A stretch of 64,000 nucleotides of DNA from Spongisporangium articulatum (GCF_044465595.1 NZ_JBITLV010000005.1:62001-126000); one strand, 5' to 3'. Numbered from the stretch's first letter, positions 14,936 through 24,080 are shown. Notes: a model not told the origin generated them from the sequence alone. Made by a program: numbers and translations.

Positions 14936-16474
14936 ATGCCGAAACGTTCGACGATGCTCAAAAAGCTGCTGCGACAACGGCATTGGCAGACCTATGCGAC
15001 GTTCTGCCGGCAGTACGACGCAGCGGCTCAGCAGGTCGACCCCACCTTGATCGGCCACTGGCCCAGCCGGGGCCAGTTCGCCCGCTGGCTGAGCGGGGAC
15101 ATCAAGGGCCTGCCGCATCCCGACCACTGCCGGGTGCTGGAGACGATGTTTCCCGGCCTGACCGTGGACGAACTGTTCACCGCCCCCGACGCGACGGCGG
15201 CGAACGCACGGATGACACCCTCGCTCGTACCGACCGCCCGTCGCCCATCGCTCACCTCGTCGCTGGGCCTCAGCCTGCGCCGTCCCGAGACCAGCGTGGA
15301 GACCCCCACCGGACGGACGGACGACGACGCCGGCGCGCAGCCGCCGTCCACGTACATCGACCTGACCGGCGAGGTGCCCACCGGCCTCCTCGACCGCCCC
15401 ACGGGCGGGCTTTCCGGGCTGAAGAACCCGGCCCCTCATCACCCGGCAAACACCTCACTCCCCGAGGAGATGGCCATGACCACCGAGCAATCCGCGCAGT
15501 TCGTGCGCGCTGCTCGCGGGGGCGTCGACAGTGACGTCCTGGACCAGCTGACCGCCGACGTGCGTCAGCTCGCGACCGACTACCTGGTGAAACCGCCGCT
15601 GGTGATCTTCCGCCCGCTGTCGCGGTTGCGCGCCGAGGTGTTCGAGATGCTGGAACGCCGGCAGCGGCCGGCGGTGCTGCCGCCGCTGTACTCCGTGGCC
15701 GGACGGCTGTGTGCCCTGCTCGCGCACGCGAGCGCCGACCTCGGCCAGACGTACGCCGCGGACACCCACACCCGCACCGCATGGCTGTGCGCCGACCTCG
15801 CCGACGACGACGGTCTGCGCTCCTACATCCGGTGGGTGCAGTCGAACGTCGCGTTCTGGGAGGGCGACTACCGCCAGGCGGCGACCATCGCCCAGAGCGG
15901 CCAGCAGTTCGCGGCCCAGGGCAGCAGCAACATGTTGCGGCTGGCCAGCCAGGAGGCCCGGGCGTGGGCCGCCTGCGGCCAGACCGCCGAGGTGGAGCGG
16001 GCCCTGTCGGTGACCATGACCACCCGCGACGCCGCCACTCCCGACGACTCGGCCGGCGTCTTCCGGTTCGACCCGGGCAAGGCGGCCTACTACGCGAGCG
16101 AGGTGCGCCTGGCACTGGGCGGGCGCTCGAACGCCGAGCGCGCGGTCGAGGCGGCCGAGGAGTCGCTGCGGCTGTTCGGCGAGGCACCCGAGGCGCAACG
16201 CTCCCCCGAGTTCGTGGCCGCGGCCCAACTCGACCTGGCCAACGCCCGGCTCGCACTGGACGACCTGGACGGCGCCGAGGAGCAGCTGCGGACCGTCCTG
16301 ACCCTGCCCGTGGAGAGCCGCACCCAACCCATAGTCGGGCGCGTGAAGAGTGCCGGGGCGTCACTCAAAGCTGACCGGTTCGCCCATTCGGGTCTGGCGA
16401 CGAGTCTCAGGGATGAGATCGCCCTATTTCGGGCTTATCCTGCTCAGCGCGATTTTCCGGAGGAGTCAGACTGA
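14936..16474 (+). CDS. DNA-binding/TPR-like regulator, actinobacterial type
   Basis: A 512-residue protein. Residues 1-80 (MPKRSTMLKKLLRQRHWQ..., GQFARWLSGDIKGLPHPDHCRVLETMFPG) resemble the helix-turn-helix-like start of a common actinobacterial regulator family. A low-complexity linker follows to about residue 180, and the rest is helical and TPR-like (LCALLAHASADLGQ, AWLCADLADDDGLRSYIRW, RLASQEARAWAACG). Such architectures typically sense a signal through the repeats. ATG 14936 is chosen because AAGGCGG lies before it and the family begins MPKR; the open frame extends back to 14888. It is divergent from the prim-pol-like gene and followed 20 bases later by the LOG-like gene. The ligand and regulon are unknown. 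Confidence 0.78.
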   Translation: MPKRSTMLKKLLRQRHWQTYATFCRQYDAAAQQVDPTLIGHWPSRGQFARWLSGDIKGLPHPDHCRVLETMFPGLTVDELFTAPDATAANARMTPSLVPTARRPSLTSSLGLSLRRPETSVETPTGRTDDDAGAQPPSTYIDLTGEVPTGLLDRPTGGLSGLKNPAPHHPANTSLPEEMAMTTEQSAQFVRAARGGVDSDVLDQLTADVRQLATDYLVKPPLVIFRPLSRLRAEVFEMLERRQRPAVLPPLYSVAGRLCALLAHASADLGQTYAADTHTRTAWLCADLADDDGLRSYIRWVQSNVAFWEGDYRQAATIAQSGQQFAAQGSSNMLRLASQEARAWAACGQTAEVERALSVTMTTRDAATPDDSAGVFRFDPGKAAYYASEVRLALGGRSNAERAVEAAEESLRLFGEAPEAQRSPEFVAAAQLDLANARLALDDLDGAEEQLRTVLTLPVESRTQPIVGRVKSAGASLKADRFAHSGLATSLRDEIALFRAYPAQRDFPEESD

Positions 16475-16494
16475 TCCGGCGAAGCGGCGCCCCC

Positions 16495-17094
16495 GTGTCG
16501 AGCCGGTCCGATCCCGGGCCGGCCGGTGGTACCCGCCTGGCCGGCGCGGGGGTAGACGAGGTGGCAGCAGCGGCGGGACCGGTCCCCTCGGCCCGCCGTC
16601 CGAGCGAGTCATCACTGCAGGTAGCCGTATGTGGGCCCCGCGTGTGCACGCCGGACCAGGCCGACTACGCCCGGCAGGTGGGCGTCCTGCTCGCCAAGGC
16701 GGGCGCGGTCGTGATCTGCGGCGGCGGGACCGGCGTGATGGCGGCGGTGGCGGCCGGCGCCCGGTCGGCGGGCGGGCTGGTGGTCGGCATCCGGCCCGGT
16801 GACGACAAGGAAGGCGCCTCGCCCGACCTGTCGGTGACCATCGTGACCAATCTCGGCGAGGCCCGTAACGCCGTCATCGTCTGGAGCGCCGACGCCGTGA
16901 TCGCGATCGGCGGCTCGTGGGGCACGCTCTCGGAGGTCGCCCTCGCGCAGCGGCGCGGGAACGTGCCGGTGGTCGTGCTCGACGGCTGGCGCGTGGTCCA
17001 ACCCGACGGGTCCGCCGTGGACGGCCTGCACTACGTCGACACCCCGGCCGACGCCGTCACCCAGGCCCTGGCCTTGGTCGAGGACCGTTCGTGA
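16495..17094 (+). CDS. LOG-like Rossmann protein (TIGR00725 family)
   Basis: A 199-residue protein whose core begins at QVAVCGPRVCTPDQAD; the nucleotide-binding-like motifs GGGTGVMAAVAAGA and GGSWGTLSEVALA match the TIGR00725/LOG-related branch of lysine-decarboxylase-like Rossmann proteins. Relatives include cytokinin-activating phosphoribohydrolases, but the PGGxGTxxE motif of true LOG enzymes is GGSWGTLSE here, so that activity should not be assumed. The first 40 residues are low-complexity; the real start may be later than GTG 16495. It overlaps the end of the convergent RecB-like gene by 38 bases. Confidence 0.82.
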   Translation: MSSRSDPGPAGGTRLAGAGVDEVAAAAGPVPSARRPSESSLQVAVCGPRVCTPDQADYARQVGVLLAKAGAVVICGGGTGVMAAVAAGARSAGGLVVGIRPGDDKEGASPDLSVTIVTNLGEARNAVIVWSADAVIAIGGSWGTLSEVALAQRRGNVPVVVLDGWRVVQPDGSAVDGLHYVDTPADAVTQALALVEDRS

Positions 17095-17968
17095 TCATGC
17101 ACAAACTGGCGAGGCCGGACCAGGGGTCGCGGTCGGGGGCGGCGGACCGCCCTTCGGGGCAGTGCCGGCGGAAGTCGCACCAGGAGCACTGGTCGCCCGG
17201 GCTCGGCGGGAAGACGTCGTCCCCGTCCCGGCCCCGGGCGTGCGCCTCGTCGGCGGACGACGCCCCCGCGGCCAGCGCCTCCGCCTCGGCGACCGCCGTG
17301 GCCAGGCTCGCGGGGGTGTGCTCGTGCGCGGCGACGCTGTTCGTCGGCAGGTGGTGCAGCTCGACCCGGACACACGGACGGCGCAGCGTGCGTTCGGCCG
17401 CGACCGCGTACGTGGCGAGCGCGAGGCTGGCCGCGGCGTCGGCCTCGTCCGGCACCCAGCGCCCGGTCTTGTAGTCGACGATGACCAGCTCCGCCCGGTC
17501 CCCCGCCCCATCGGGGCTGACCCGAAGGCGCGCGTCGATCCGGTCGGCCCGCCCCGACAGCACGAGCGAGGCCGTGCGCGCCGAGACGGTGCGCTCGACC
17601 CCGGCGGGGACGTCGTCCGGGGCCTGTGTGGCGAGGTAGTCGCGCACCCAGTGCACCGCCCGGTCGGCGGCCCGGACCGCCTGCAGCTCGTCCCGGAACC
17701 CCTCGGTCAACCAGCGCCGCCGGACCAGCCGTTCGGGCAGCGCCGGATCGCGGCGGCGGGCCGGCGCCAGCTGCCACCAGTCGGCCAGCGCCGAATGCAC
17801 CGCGGCACCGACGCTGTTGTGCGCCCAGGGCGGGCCCTTGGGCGGTGGCGGGCGGTCGAGGTACGTGAATCGGTAGCGGCGCGGGCAGGCCCGCCACGTC
17901 GTCAACCGGGTCGGGGTACAGGGGTAGAGGCGGGCCGGCATGCCCGGCAGCTCGAACTGCTCGTTCAT
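17057..17968 (-). CDS. RecB-family PD-(D/E)XK nuclease with iron-sulfur cysteines
   Basis: A 303-residue single-domain exonuclease-like protein. It begins after a short N terminus with SRLTTW-like TRLTTWRACPRRYRFTYLD, contains GRADRID and IVDYKTGR (catalytic Asp and Lys), and ends with CSWCDFRRHC. One Cys near residue 29 plus the C-terminal CxxCx5C would hold the 4Fe-4S cluster seen in AddB, Cas4 and related nucleases. A role in DNA-end processing is likely by family. Its last residues (LCMITN) are encoded by a half copy of the GATCATGC repeat, so the repeat has probably altered the C terminus. It overlaps the LOG-like gene. Confidence 0.88.
   Translation of the reverse strand: MNEQFELPGMPARLYPCTPTRLTTWRACPRRYRFTYLDRPPPPKGPPWAHNSVGAAVHSALADWWQLAPARRRDPALPERLVRRRWLTEGFRDELQAVRAADRAVHWVRDYLATQAPDDVPAGVERTVSARTASLVLSGRADRIDARLRVSPDGAGDRAELVIVDYKTGRWVPDEADAAASLALATYAVAAERTLRRPCVRVELHHLPTNSVAAHEHTPASLATAVAEAEALAAGASSADEAHARGRDGDDVFPPSPGDQCSWCDFRRHCPEGRSAAPDRDPWSGLASLCMITNGPRPRPGPG
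17091..17108. repeat. Single arm of the GATCATGCGCAAAC repeat
   Basis: CGTGATCATGCACAAACT lies exactly at the junction of two overlapping convergent genes: its TGA is the LOG-like stop and its complement encodes residues near the RecB-like C terminus. No partner arm was found within 100 bases. Confidence 0.6.
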
Positions 17969-17989
17969 GACCGGGTCACGGCACGACGC

Positions 17990-18835
17990 TCACGGCACGA
18001 CCAGCCGGTCGCGGTTCCCCTGCTCCAGGATGGCCTCGAGAACCTCCGGGGCCGTGACGTTCTCACCGATCGCATTGAGCTTGCCGGTGCCGTGGTAGTC
18101 GCTCGACCCGGTGCGCAGCAACCCCAGCTCGGCGGCCAGCCCGGCGAGGTGCGCCCGCTCGCGCGCGTCGTGGTCGCGATGGTCGATCTCGAGCCCACCG
18201 AGGCCGGCCTCGGCCAGCCGCGCGATCTCGTCGTCCGACAGCACCCGGCCCCGCTTGCCGGCCCGCGGGTGTGCGAGGACCGGCACGCCCCCGGCCTCCC
18301 GGACCAGCCCGACGATCGTCGCGGCCGGCGGCGCGTAGTGCGGCAGGTAGTAGGGCGACCCGGCGTGCAGCACGGTCGCGAAGGCCTCGTCCCGGTCGGC
18401 GACCACCCGGGCCGCGACCAGGGCGTCGGCGATGTGCGGCCGCCCGACCGTGGCGTCGCCGTGCACCTGAGCCAGCACGTCCGACCAGGTGATGCCCAGG
18501 TCGGCGCTCATCGCCCGGACCATCCGCCGGGCCCGGTCCACCCGGTCGGCCCGGGTGCCCTCCAGTTCGGCGCGCAGCCCGGGGGCCAGCGGGTCGTGCA
18601 GGTAGGACAGCAGGTGGACGCCGATTCCCCTCACCTGCGTGGAGATCTCGGCCCCCGGGACGAGCGTGACCCCGACCCGGCACGCCGCCCGCGAGGCCTC
18701 GGCCCAGCCCTCGGTGGTGTCGTGGTCGGTGAGGGCCAGGACGTCGAGCCCGGCCGCATGCGCCACCTCCACCACCCGGGCCGGCGACTCCGTGCCGTCG
18801 GAGGCCGTCGAGTGGGCGTGGAGGTCGATGCGCAC
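17990..18835 (-). CDS. PHP-domain metal-dependent phosphoesterase
   Basis: A 281-residue PHP-family hydrolase: DLHAHSTASDG at the N terminus, LTDHDTTEGW, PGAEIST, a central VPVLAHPRAGKRG and GSSDYHG near the C terminus supply the His/Asp/Glu ligands of the trinuclear metal site. Relatives of this length hydrolyse nucleoside 3',5'-bisphosphates or RNA ends (RNase AM/YciV-type); the exact substrate is not determined here. GTG 18835 has TAGGGT six bases upstream, implying a leaderless message. It lies 21 bases after the RecB-like start in the same direction, so the two may be co-transcribed. Confidence 0.92.
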   Translation of the reverse strand: MRIDLHAHSTASDGTESPARVVEVAHAAGLDVLALTDHDTTEGWAEASRAACRVGVTLVPGAEISTQVRGIGVHLLSYLHDPLAPGLRAELEGTRADRVDRARRMVRAMSADLGITWSDVLAQVHGDATVGRPHIADALVAARVVADRDEAFATVLHAGSPYYLPHYAPPAATIVGLVREAGGVPVLAHPRAGKRGRVLSDDEIARLAEAGLGGLEIDHRDHDARERAHLAGLAAELGLLRTGSSDYHGTGKLNAIGENVTAPEVLEAILEQGNRDRLVVP

Positions 18836-18841
18836 GTCCCC

Positions 18842-18847
18842 ACCCTA
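18842..18847 (-). promoter_or_regulatory. -10 box of a probable leaderless promoter (PHP gene)
   Basis: TAGGGT on the minus strand, six bases (GGGGAC) before GTG 18835. No Shine-Dalgarno sequence. Confidence 0.55.
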
Positions 18848-18906
18848 GGCATGTCCCCCGACAGTGCCCTCAAGAGCGGCGCCCGGACGCCGATGACGGT
18901 GGGACC

Positions 18907-21567
18907 ATGTCTGATTCCGGGGACCGGCCGGCCGGCGCCCCTCGGGCCCGGGCCTACCGCCAGCTGCTCGCCCACGCCGCCGTCCTGGGCGCGATCGGGG
19001 CCGCCGGCTGGGTGCTGAAGCACCGTCTGTCCGGGTACCCCTGGCACCGGCTCGGCGACGACCTGAGCGCCATCGGCCCCGGACCGCTCGCCCTGGCCCT
19101 GCTGGCCACCGCCGCGTCCTACGCGATCATGGTCGGCTACGACGCCCTGGCCCTGTCCTACGTCGACCACTCCATGCCGCACCGCCGGTACGCGGCCGCC
19201 TCGTTCGTGGCCACCGCGTTCGGCAACAGCCTGGGCGCCTCGGCGTTCGTCGGGGCCGCCCTGCGGGCCCGGCTCTACTCCGCCTGGGGGTTGCCCGGCG
19301 CGGCGATCGCCCGGGTGGCGGCGTTCAACCTGGTCACCCTGAGCCTGGGCAGTTCCGTACTGGTGGCCGCCGGGCTGGCCTGGGCGCCCCCCGCGGTGCT
19401 GGCCTGGCTGCCGGTGAACCGGCCCGTCTCGGTGCTGGCGGCGGCGGTCCTGCTGGCCGGGGTCGGCGGGTACGTGCGCTGGTGCGGCCGGACGAGACCT
19501 CCGGTCACCGTGCGCGGGCACCGGGTCGACCGGCCGACGAGGACCATGGCCGTCACGCAGGTGACTGTCTCCGTGGTCGAGTGGCTGACCATGGCCGTGG
19601 TGCTCTACGTGCTGCTGCCGGCCGGGCACGGCCTGGCCTTCGTCCCGTTCGCCGTCCTGTTCGTGCTGGCCACCACGCTCGGCCTGCTCAGCAACGTGCC
19701 GGGCGGCCTCGGGGTGGTGGAGGCCGTGCTGGTCGTGGCCCTGGCCGACACCGTGCCGTCCACCGGGCTGGTCACCGCGCTGGTGGCGTACCGGCTGGTC
19801 TACTACCTCGTCCCGCTCGCCCTCGCCGCGGTCGTGCTGGCCGTGCTGGAGGCCCGGCGTTCCCCCGACCGGGCGGCCGGCGCGGCCCGGCTCGGCCGCT
19901 CGCTGGTCCCCTCCCTACTCGCGGTGCCGCTGATCGTGACCGGCCTGCGGCTGATCTTCACCGGGGAACTGCCCGACGGGCAGTCCCTGGGCCACGGCCC
20001 GTTCGTCGGCGGGCTGGCCGGGACGGCGCTGCTTGTCCTGGCCCGGGGCATCTACCGGCGGCTGCACGGCGCCTGGGCGCTGACCGTGCTCACCGTGGCC
20101 CTGCTCTCCGCCGCCGGGCCGGAGCCCGTCCTCCCGGCAGTGGTGCTCGTGGTCCTGCTCGGCCTGGCCCGGCCGGGCTTCTACCGGACGACGTCCGTCC
20201 TGCGGACCCGCTGGGCCGCCGTGTGGACGGCGCTCGCCGTCGCGCTGGCCGCCGCGCTGGTCTGGTGGAACGAGACCTGGCTGGTCCCCGCCCACGGTGA
20301 CCGGACGTGGTGGGCCGCGCTCACCGGCGCCGGGTCGTGGCCCGGGCGCATCGGCCCGGTCCTGCTGGTGGCCGCGCTGGTGGTGGTCGGCACCCGGTTG
20401 CAGCTACCGGTCAGCGGACCGCACCTGGCGAGCGACGCCGAGCTAGACCGGGCCGGGCCGGTGATGGCCCGGGCGACGCAGGGCAACGCCTCGCTGCTGT
20501 GGAGCGGCGACAAGCGGGTCCTGTTCTCGGCCGGGGGCCAGGCGCTGCTGATGTACCAGGTGGCGGGCCGCAGCTGGGTGGTGATGGGCGACCCGGTGGG
20601 CGACGAGCGCGAGTTCGAGGGCCTGATCGACGACTTCCTCGACCTGTGCCGCAGCCGGTGCGGCCGCCCGGTGCTCTACTGCGTGCGCGACGACCTCGCC
20701 GCGCTCTACGAGCGGCGCGGGCTGGTCATGGTGAAACTCGGCGAGGAGGCGATGATCCCGCTGACCGACTTCACCATGACGGGGTCGAAGCGGGCCAAGC
20801 TGCGCAGCGAGTGCCGGGCCAGCACCAAGGCCGGGGTCGAGGTCGAGGTGCTCGAGGGGGACGCCGTACGCGCCGTCCTGCCCGCCCTGCGCGAGGTCTC
20901 GGACCTCTGGCTGGACGATCGCAAGACGCGCGAGAAGTCTTTCTCCCTGGGACATTTCGACGACGAGTTCGTGGCCCGCTACCCGGTGGCCGTGGCCCGC
21001 ATCGACGGCCAGGTGGTCGCCTTCGCCACGCTGTGGGCCAGCGGGGCCAAGCACGAGATCAAGGTCGACCTGATGCGCCGCCGGTCCGAGGCGCCGCGCA
21101 CGGTGATGACCCACCTGTTCGTCGAGGCCATGCTCTGGGCGCAGGAACGCGGTTTCGACACCTTCAACATCGGCATGACGCCGCTGTCCGGGCTGCGCAC
21201 CGACGGGCCGTTCTGGGAGCGGGTCGGGAACCTGGTCTGGACCTACGGGGAGCACTTCTACAACTTCCGCGGGCTGCGCCGGTTCAAGGACCGGTTCGAC
21301 CCGCAGTGGGAGCCGCGCTACGTGGCCTCGCACGCCGGGCCCGCCTTCCCGGTCATGATGATCGACGTGGCGGCGCTGGTGGCGGGCGGTTTCCGGGGGC
21401 TGGTGCCGGCCCTGCACGCGCCGTTGAGCCGGTCGCGCCCGGCGGCCACGCCCGCGCCGATCGCGACGCCGTCCACCCCATGGTCACCGGAAACCGCTGC
21501 CGCACCGGGTATTCCACGGCCACGCCCGAGCGCGGAACACCGGCAGCGCCAGGGCGCCGACGGGTGA
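18907..21567 (+). CDS. mprF: MprF-like phosphatidylglycerol lysyl/aminoacyl-transferase
   Basis: An 886-residue membrane enzyme. The first 300 residues resemble the MprF flippase-like UPF0104 region (about eight membrane segments, VPGGLGVVEAVLV motif); more helices follow to about residue 500, then a soluble DUF2156 GNAT-fold domain from about 520 with SAGGQALLMYQVAGRSWVVMGDPVG, KLRSECRASTKAG and NIGMTPLSG. It transfers an amino acid from tRNA to phosphatidylglycerol and moves the product outward, lowering surface negative charge. A 40-residue Pro/Ala tail ends the protein. It overlaps the next gene by 4 bases (GTGA). The amino acid used cannot be told from the sequence. Confidence 0.92.
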   Translation: MSDSGDRPAGAPRARAYRQLLAHAAVLGAIGAAGWVLKHRLSGYPWHRLGDDLSAIGPGPLALALLATAASYAIMVGYDALALSYVDHSMPHRRYAAASFVATAFGNSLGASAFVGAALRARLYSAWGLPGAAIARVAAFNLVTLSLGSSVLVAAGLAWAPPAVLAWLPVNRPVSVLAAAVLLAGVGGYVRWCGRTRPPVTVRGHRVDRPTRTMAVTQVTVSVVEWLTMAVVLYVLLPAGHGLAFVPFAVLFVLATTLGLLSNVPGGLGVVEAVLVVALADTVPSTGLVTALVAYRLVYYLVPLALAAVVLAVLEARRSPDRAAGAARLGRSLVPSLLAVPLIVTGLRLIFTGELPDGQSLGHGPFVGGLAGTALLVLARGIYRRLHGAWALTVLTVALLSAAGPEPVLPAVVLVVLLGLARPGFYRTTSVLRTRWAAVWTALAVALAAALVWWNETWLVPAHGDRTWWAALTGAGSWPGRIGPVLLVAALVVVGTRLQLPVSGPHLASDAELDRAGPVMARATQGNASLLWSGDKRVLFSAGGQALLMYQVAGRSWVVMGDPVGDEREFEGLIDDFLDLCRSRCGRPVLYCVRDDLAALYERRGLVMVKLGEEAMIPLTDFTMTGSKRAKLRSECRASTKAGVEVEVLEGDAVRAVLPALREVSDLWLDDRKTREKSFSLGHFDDEFVARYPVAVARIDGQVVAFATLWASGAKHEIKVDLMRRRSEAPRTVMTHLFVEAMLWAQERGFDTFNIGMTPLSGLRTDGPFWERVGNLVWTYGEHFYNFRGLRRFKDRFDPQWEPRYVASHAGPAFPVMMIDVAALVAGGFRGLVPALHAPLSRSRPAATPAPIATPSTPWSPETAAAPGIPRPRPSAEHRQRQGADG

Positions 21568-22760
21568 ACCTCCCCGCACGGGTGACGGGTGCAGCAGCGC
21601 GCCTGGTGGCCCGCAGGCCCGGCCTCGTCGTGCCCCGACCGCTGCCGGGCGGCGGGACGTTCCCGCTGACCGCCGTCCGCACCGGCCCGGCCGGCCGGGT
21701 CCCGGTGCTCGTGGTGCCCGGCGGGCCCGGTCTCGCGTCCGTCCTGCCGTTCCGCGGCCTGCGGGCCGCGGCGACCCGGCGCGGGCTGGACCTGATCATG
21801 GTCGAGCACCGGGGCGTCGGCCTGTCCCGCCGGGACGGGCACGGCCGCGACCTGCCCCTGGAGGCCGTCACCGTGGAGGCGGCGGCCGACGACCTGGCCG
21901 CCGTCCTCGACGCCACCGGCACCGAGCGGGCCGTGGTCTACGGCAGCTCGTACGGCAGCTACCTGGCCCAGGTCTTCGCCGTCCGGCACCCGCACCGGCT
22001 GGCCGCCCTGGTGCTCGACTCGCCGGTGCTGTCCGTGGTCGACGACCTGGCCGTCATCCGCGCGAACCGACGTCGCCTGTTCTGGGACGGCGCCGAGCCG
22101 GCCCTCGCCCCGATGGCGGCCGCCGTACGCGACCTGGCCGACGTCGTCCCGCCGCCCGAACTGGCCCACGTCGTCGAGGTGGCCTACGAGTTCGCCGGCC
22201 CCGAGGTGCTGCTCCGCCTCCTGCGCGCCCGCCGCGCCGGGCGCCTGCGCCGGACCTGGCGCCTGCTCGACCGGTTCGACGCCGACTCGTCGAGCGGCGT
22301 CCCGTACCTCGTGGAACCCGATCTGGTCGCCGGGATCGCTTGCGGGCAGCTGGGTTTCGGCCTGCCCCCCGACGGCTCCCCGCTCGACCCGCAGCTGCGG
22401 GCCCCGGCACCGGACCGGCCGGCCTTCCGGGGCGAGCCCTACGACCTGCCCGCACACCTGCGCGCGCTCGCCGTCCCGCTCGTCGTGGTGTCCGGCGAGC
22501 GCGACCTGCGCACCCCGCGCGCGGTGGCCGAGCGGGCCGCCGGGCTCGCCCCCGACGCCGTGCTGGTCCCCCTGCGCGACACCGGGCACAGCGCCCTCGA
22601 CGGTCACCAGCTGGCCGCCCTGGACATCGCCGCCGCGGCCGTCGCGCGCGCCACCCACCGGCTCCCCGCGCTCGCCGGACGGTTGTCCGCGCTGCCCCGC
22701 CGCGGACACTCGCGCTGGCTCGGCACCGCCCTGCGGGCCGTCACCGCAGCCGGGGCGTGA
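21564..22760 (+). CDS. Alpha/beta hydrolase (proline iminopeptidase-like)
   Basis: A 398-residue hydrolase. VVPGGPGLASVLPF forms the oxyanion loop, GSSYGSYLAQVFA the nucleophile elbow, SGERDLRTP the acid and DTGHSALDG the histidine, the order seen in proline iminopeptidase and TAP-type hydrolases. There is no signal peptide, so it is cytoplasmic. GTG 21564 overlaps the mprF stop, indicating coupled translation; a joint role with MprF (for instance removing aminoacyl groups from lipids, as hydrolases paired with aminoacyl-PG synthases do in some bacteria) is an inference. It ends 20 bases inside the convergent DUF6758 gene. Confidence 0.87.
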   Translation: MNLPARVTGAAARLVARRPGLVVPRPLPGGGTFPLTAVRTGPAGRVPVLVVPGGPGLASVLPFRGLRAAATRRGLDLIMVEHRGVGLSRRDGHGRDLPLEAVTVEAAADDLAAVLDATGTERAVVYGSSYGSYLAQVFAVRHPHRLAALVLDSPVLSVVDDLAVIRANRRRLFWDGAEPALAPMAAAVRDLADVVPPPELAHVVEVAYEFAGPEVLLRLLRARRAGRLRRTWRLLDRFDADSSSGVPYLVEPDLVAGIACGQLGFGLPPDGSPLDPQLRAPAPDRPAFRGEPYDLPAHLRALAVPLVVVSGERDLRTPRAVAERAAGLAPDAVLVPLRDTGHSALDGHQLAALDIAAAAVARATHRLPALAGRLSALPRRGHSRWLGTALRAVTAAGA

Positions 22761-23406
22761 GCGCTCCCATCGGGACGTCGAACAGCTGCTCCGGGTCGCG
22801 GGCGTCGACCAGGGTGAACCCGTCCAGCAGGACCGCGGCCGTCGTGGCCGGCCAGGCCAGCAGCCACAGCCACACCCCGGCGGCCTCCCCGACGTAGCCG
22901 AGCCCGTCGTCCAGCAGCACCGACCAGAGCGGGACCTCGTGCCCGCCCTCGGCGCCCTCGACCACGACGTGCGCCTCGGCCCGCTCGTGTTCGACCTTGT
23001 CGCGCAGCATCGGCCCGGCGTCCACCGAGGACAGACCGGCCAGGTGCGCACCCAGCCCGACACCCGGGGTCTCGGCGATCAGCAACAGGTCGGCGGCCGG
23101 GTCACCGTCCGCGGCCTCGGGGATGGGGTGCGGCCCCGACACGGCCAGCACGGTCGCCACCACGCCGCCGGGGTCGTCCCCGGCCCAGGCCAGGCCGCTG
23201 ACCACCCAGTCGGCGGCCAGCGGCCGCGGCAGCCAGATCGGCACCCGCGACTGCTCACCCACCCGGGTGATGAGGGCGGCGCTGGCGGCCTGGGCCGGCG
23301 TCACCGGCACCACGCCACCGTGCTCGGAGCAGGTCCAGACACCGGTGGCCAGGGACGGCGGGCGCACGACCCGACCGCAGCGCGGGCAGGTTCGCAGCGT
23401 GCTCAC
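22741..23406 (-). CDS. DUF6758 family zinc-ribbon protein
   Basis: A 221-residue protein. CPRCGRVVRPPSLATGVWTC with a following CSEHG forms an N-terminal zinc-ribbon-like module; the body contains RVPIWLPRPLAADWVVSGLAWAGDD and GEAAGVWLWLLAWP and ends PMGALTPRL, matching the DUF6758 proteins of Streptomyces, which also lie beside the PHP gene and aminopeptidase P. The start is GTG 23406. Its function is unknown. The 3' end overlaps the alpha/beta hydrolase by 20 bases. Confidence 0.85.
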   Translation of the reverse strand: MSTLRTCPRCGRVVRPPSLATGVWTCSEHGGVVPVTPAQAASAALITRVGEQSRVPIWLPRPLAADWVVSGLAWAGDDPGGVVATVLAVSGPHPIPEAADGDPAADLLLIAETPGVGLGAHLAGLSSVDAGPMLRDKVEHERAEAHVVVEGAEGGHEVPLWSVLLDDGLGYVGEAAGVWLWLLAWPATTAAVLLDGFTLVDARDPEQLFDVPMGALTPRLR

Positions 23407-23460
23407 CCGGAAACCGTGGCCTCGGTACGCAGAGCAGTCAAGCGGGCACGCCCAGCCTGC

Positions 23461-23982
23461 TCAGCCCTCCCAGTTCTTGTCCGGCACCGGGGTGGGACGG
23501 CCCGGCTGCTCCCCGCCGCGCTCGGCCAGGTAGTTCTCCTTCGGCACCATGACCTTGCGCCGGAAGATGCAGACGATCTTGCCGTCCTGGTTGTAGCCGA
23601 TGGTCTCGACGTAGACCACGCCGCGGTCGTCCTTGGACTTGGACTCCCACTTGTCCAGGACCTTCGTCTCGCCGTAGATGGTGTCGCCGTGGAAGGTCGG
23701 CGCCACGTGGCGCAGCGACTCGATCTCCAGGTTGGCGATCGCCTTGCCCGAAACGTCCGGAACCGACATGCCCAGCAGCAGCGAGTAGATGTAGTTGCCG
23801 ACCACCACGTTCTTCTTGAACTGCGTGGTGTTCTCCGCGTAGTTCACGTCCATGTGGAGCGGGTGGTGGTTCATCGTGAGCAGGCAGAACAGGTGGTCGT
23901 CGTACTCGGTGACCGTCTTGCCGGGCCAGTGCTTGTAGGTCGCGCCGACCTCGAACTCCTCGTAGCTGCGTCCGAACTGCAT
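23461..23982 (-). CDS. MaoC-family dehydratase, mesaconyl-CoA hydratase-like
   Basis: A 173-residue single hot-dog-fold protein starting MQFGRSYEEFEVGATYKHWP, very like the Streptomyces coelicolor SCO6470-type MaoC protein that sits next to ccr, ecm and an acyl-CoA dehydrogenase in the ethylmalonyl-CoA pathway. The hydratase motif reads TEYDDHLFCLLTMNHHPLHMD. The expected reaction is hydration of mesaconyl-C1-CoA to beta-methylmalyl-CoA. ATG 23982 is followed by a family-typical N terminus. It stands alone here, divergent from pepP; the other pathway genes are at 39.6 and 47.6-49.5 kb. Confidence 0.88.
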   Translation of the reverse strand: MQFGRSYEEFEVGATYKHWPGKTVTEYDDHLFCLLTMNHHPLHMDVNYAENTTQFKKNVVVGNYIYSLLLGMSVPDVSGKAIANLEIESLRHVAPTFHGDTIYGETKVLDKWESKSKDDRGVVYVETIGYNQDGKIVCIFRRKVMVPKENYLAERGGEQPGRPTPVPDKNWEG

Positions 23983-24080
23983 GTGCCCTGGCCTCTCTAG
24001 TCACGGGTGAACCGCCCGCCATGCTGCCCCCCGGGCCCACCCGCGGGCAGCCGACACGGCGTGGCCTTCCTCACCCGAGG

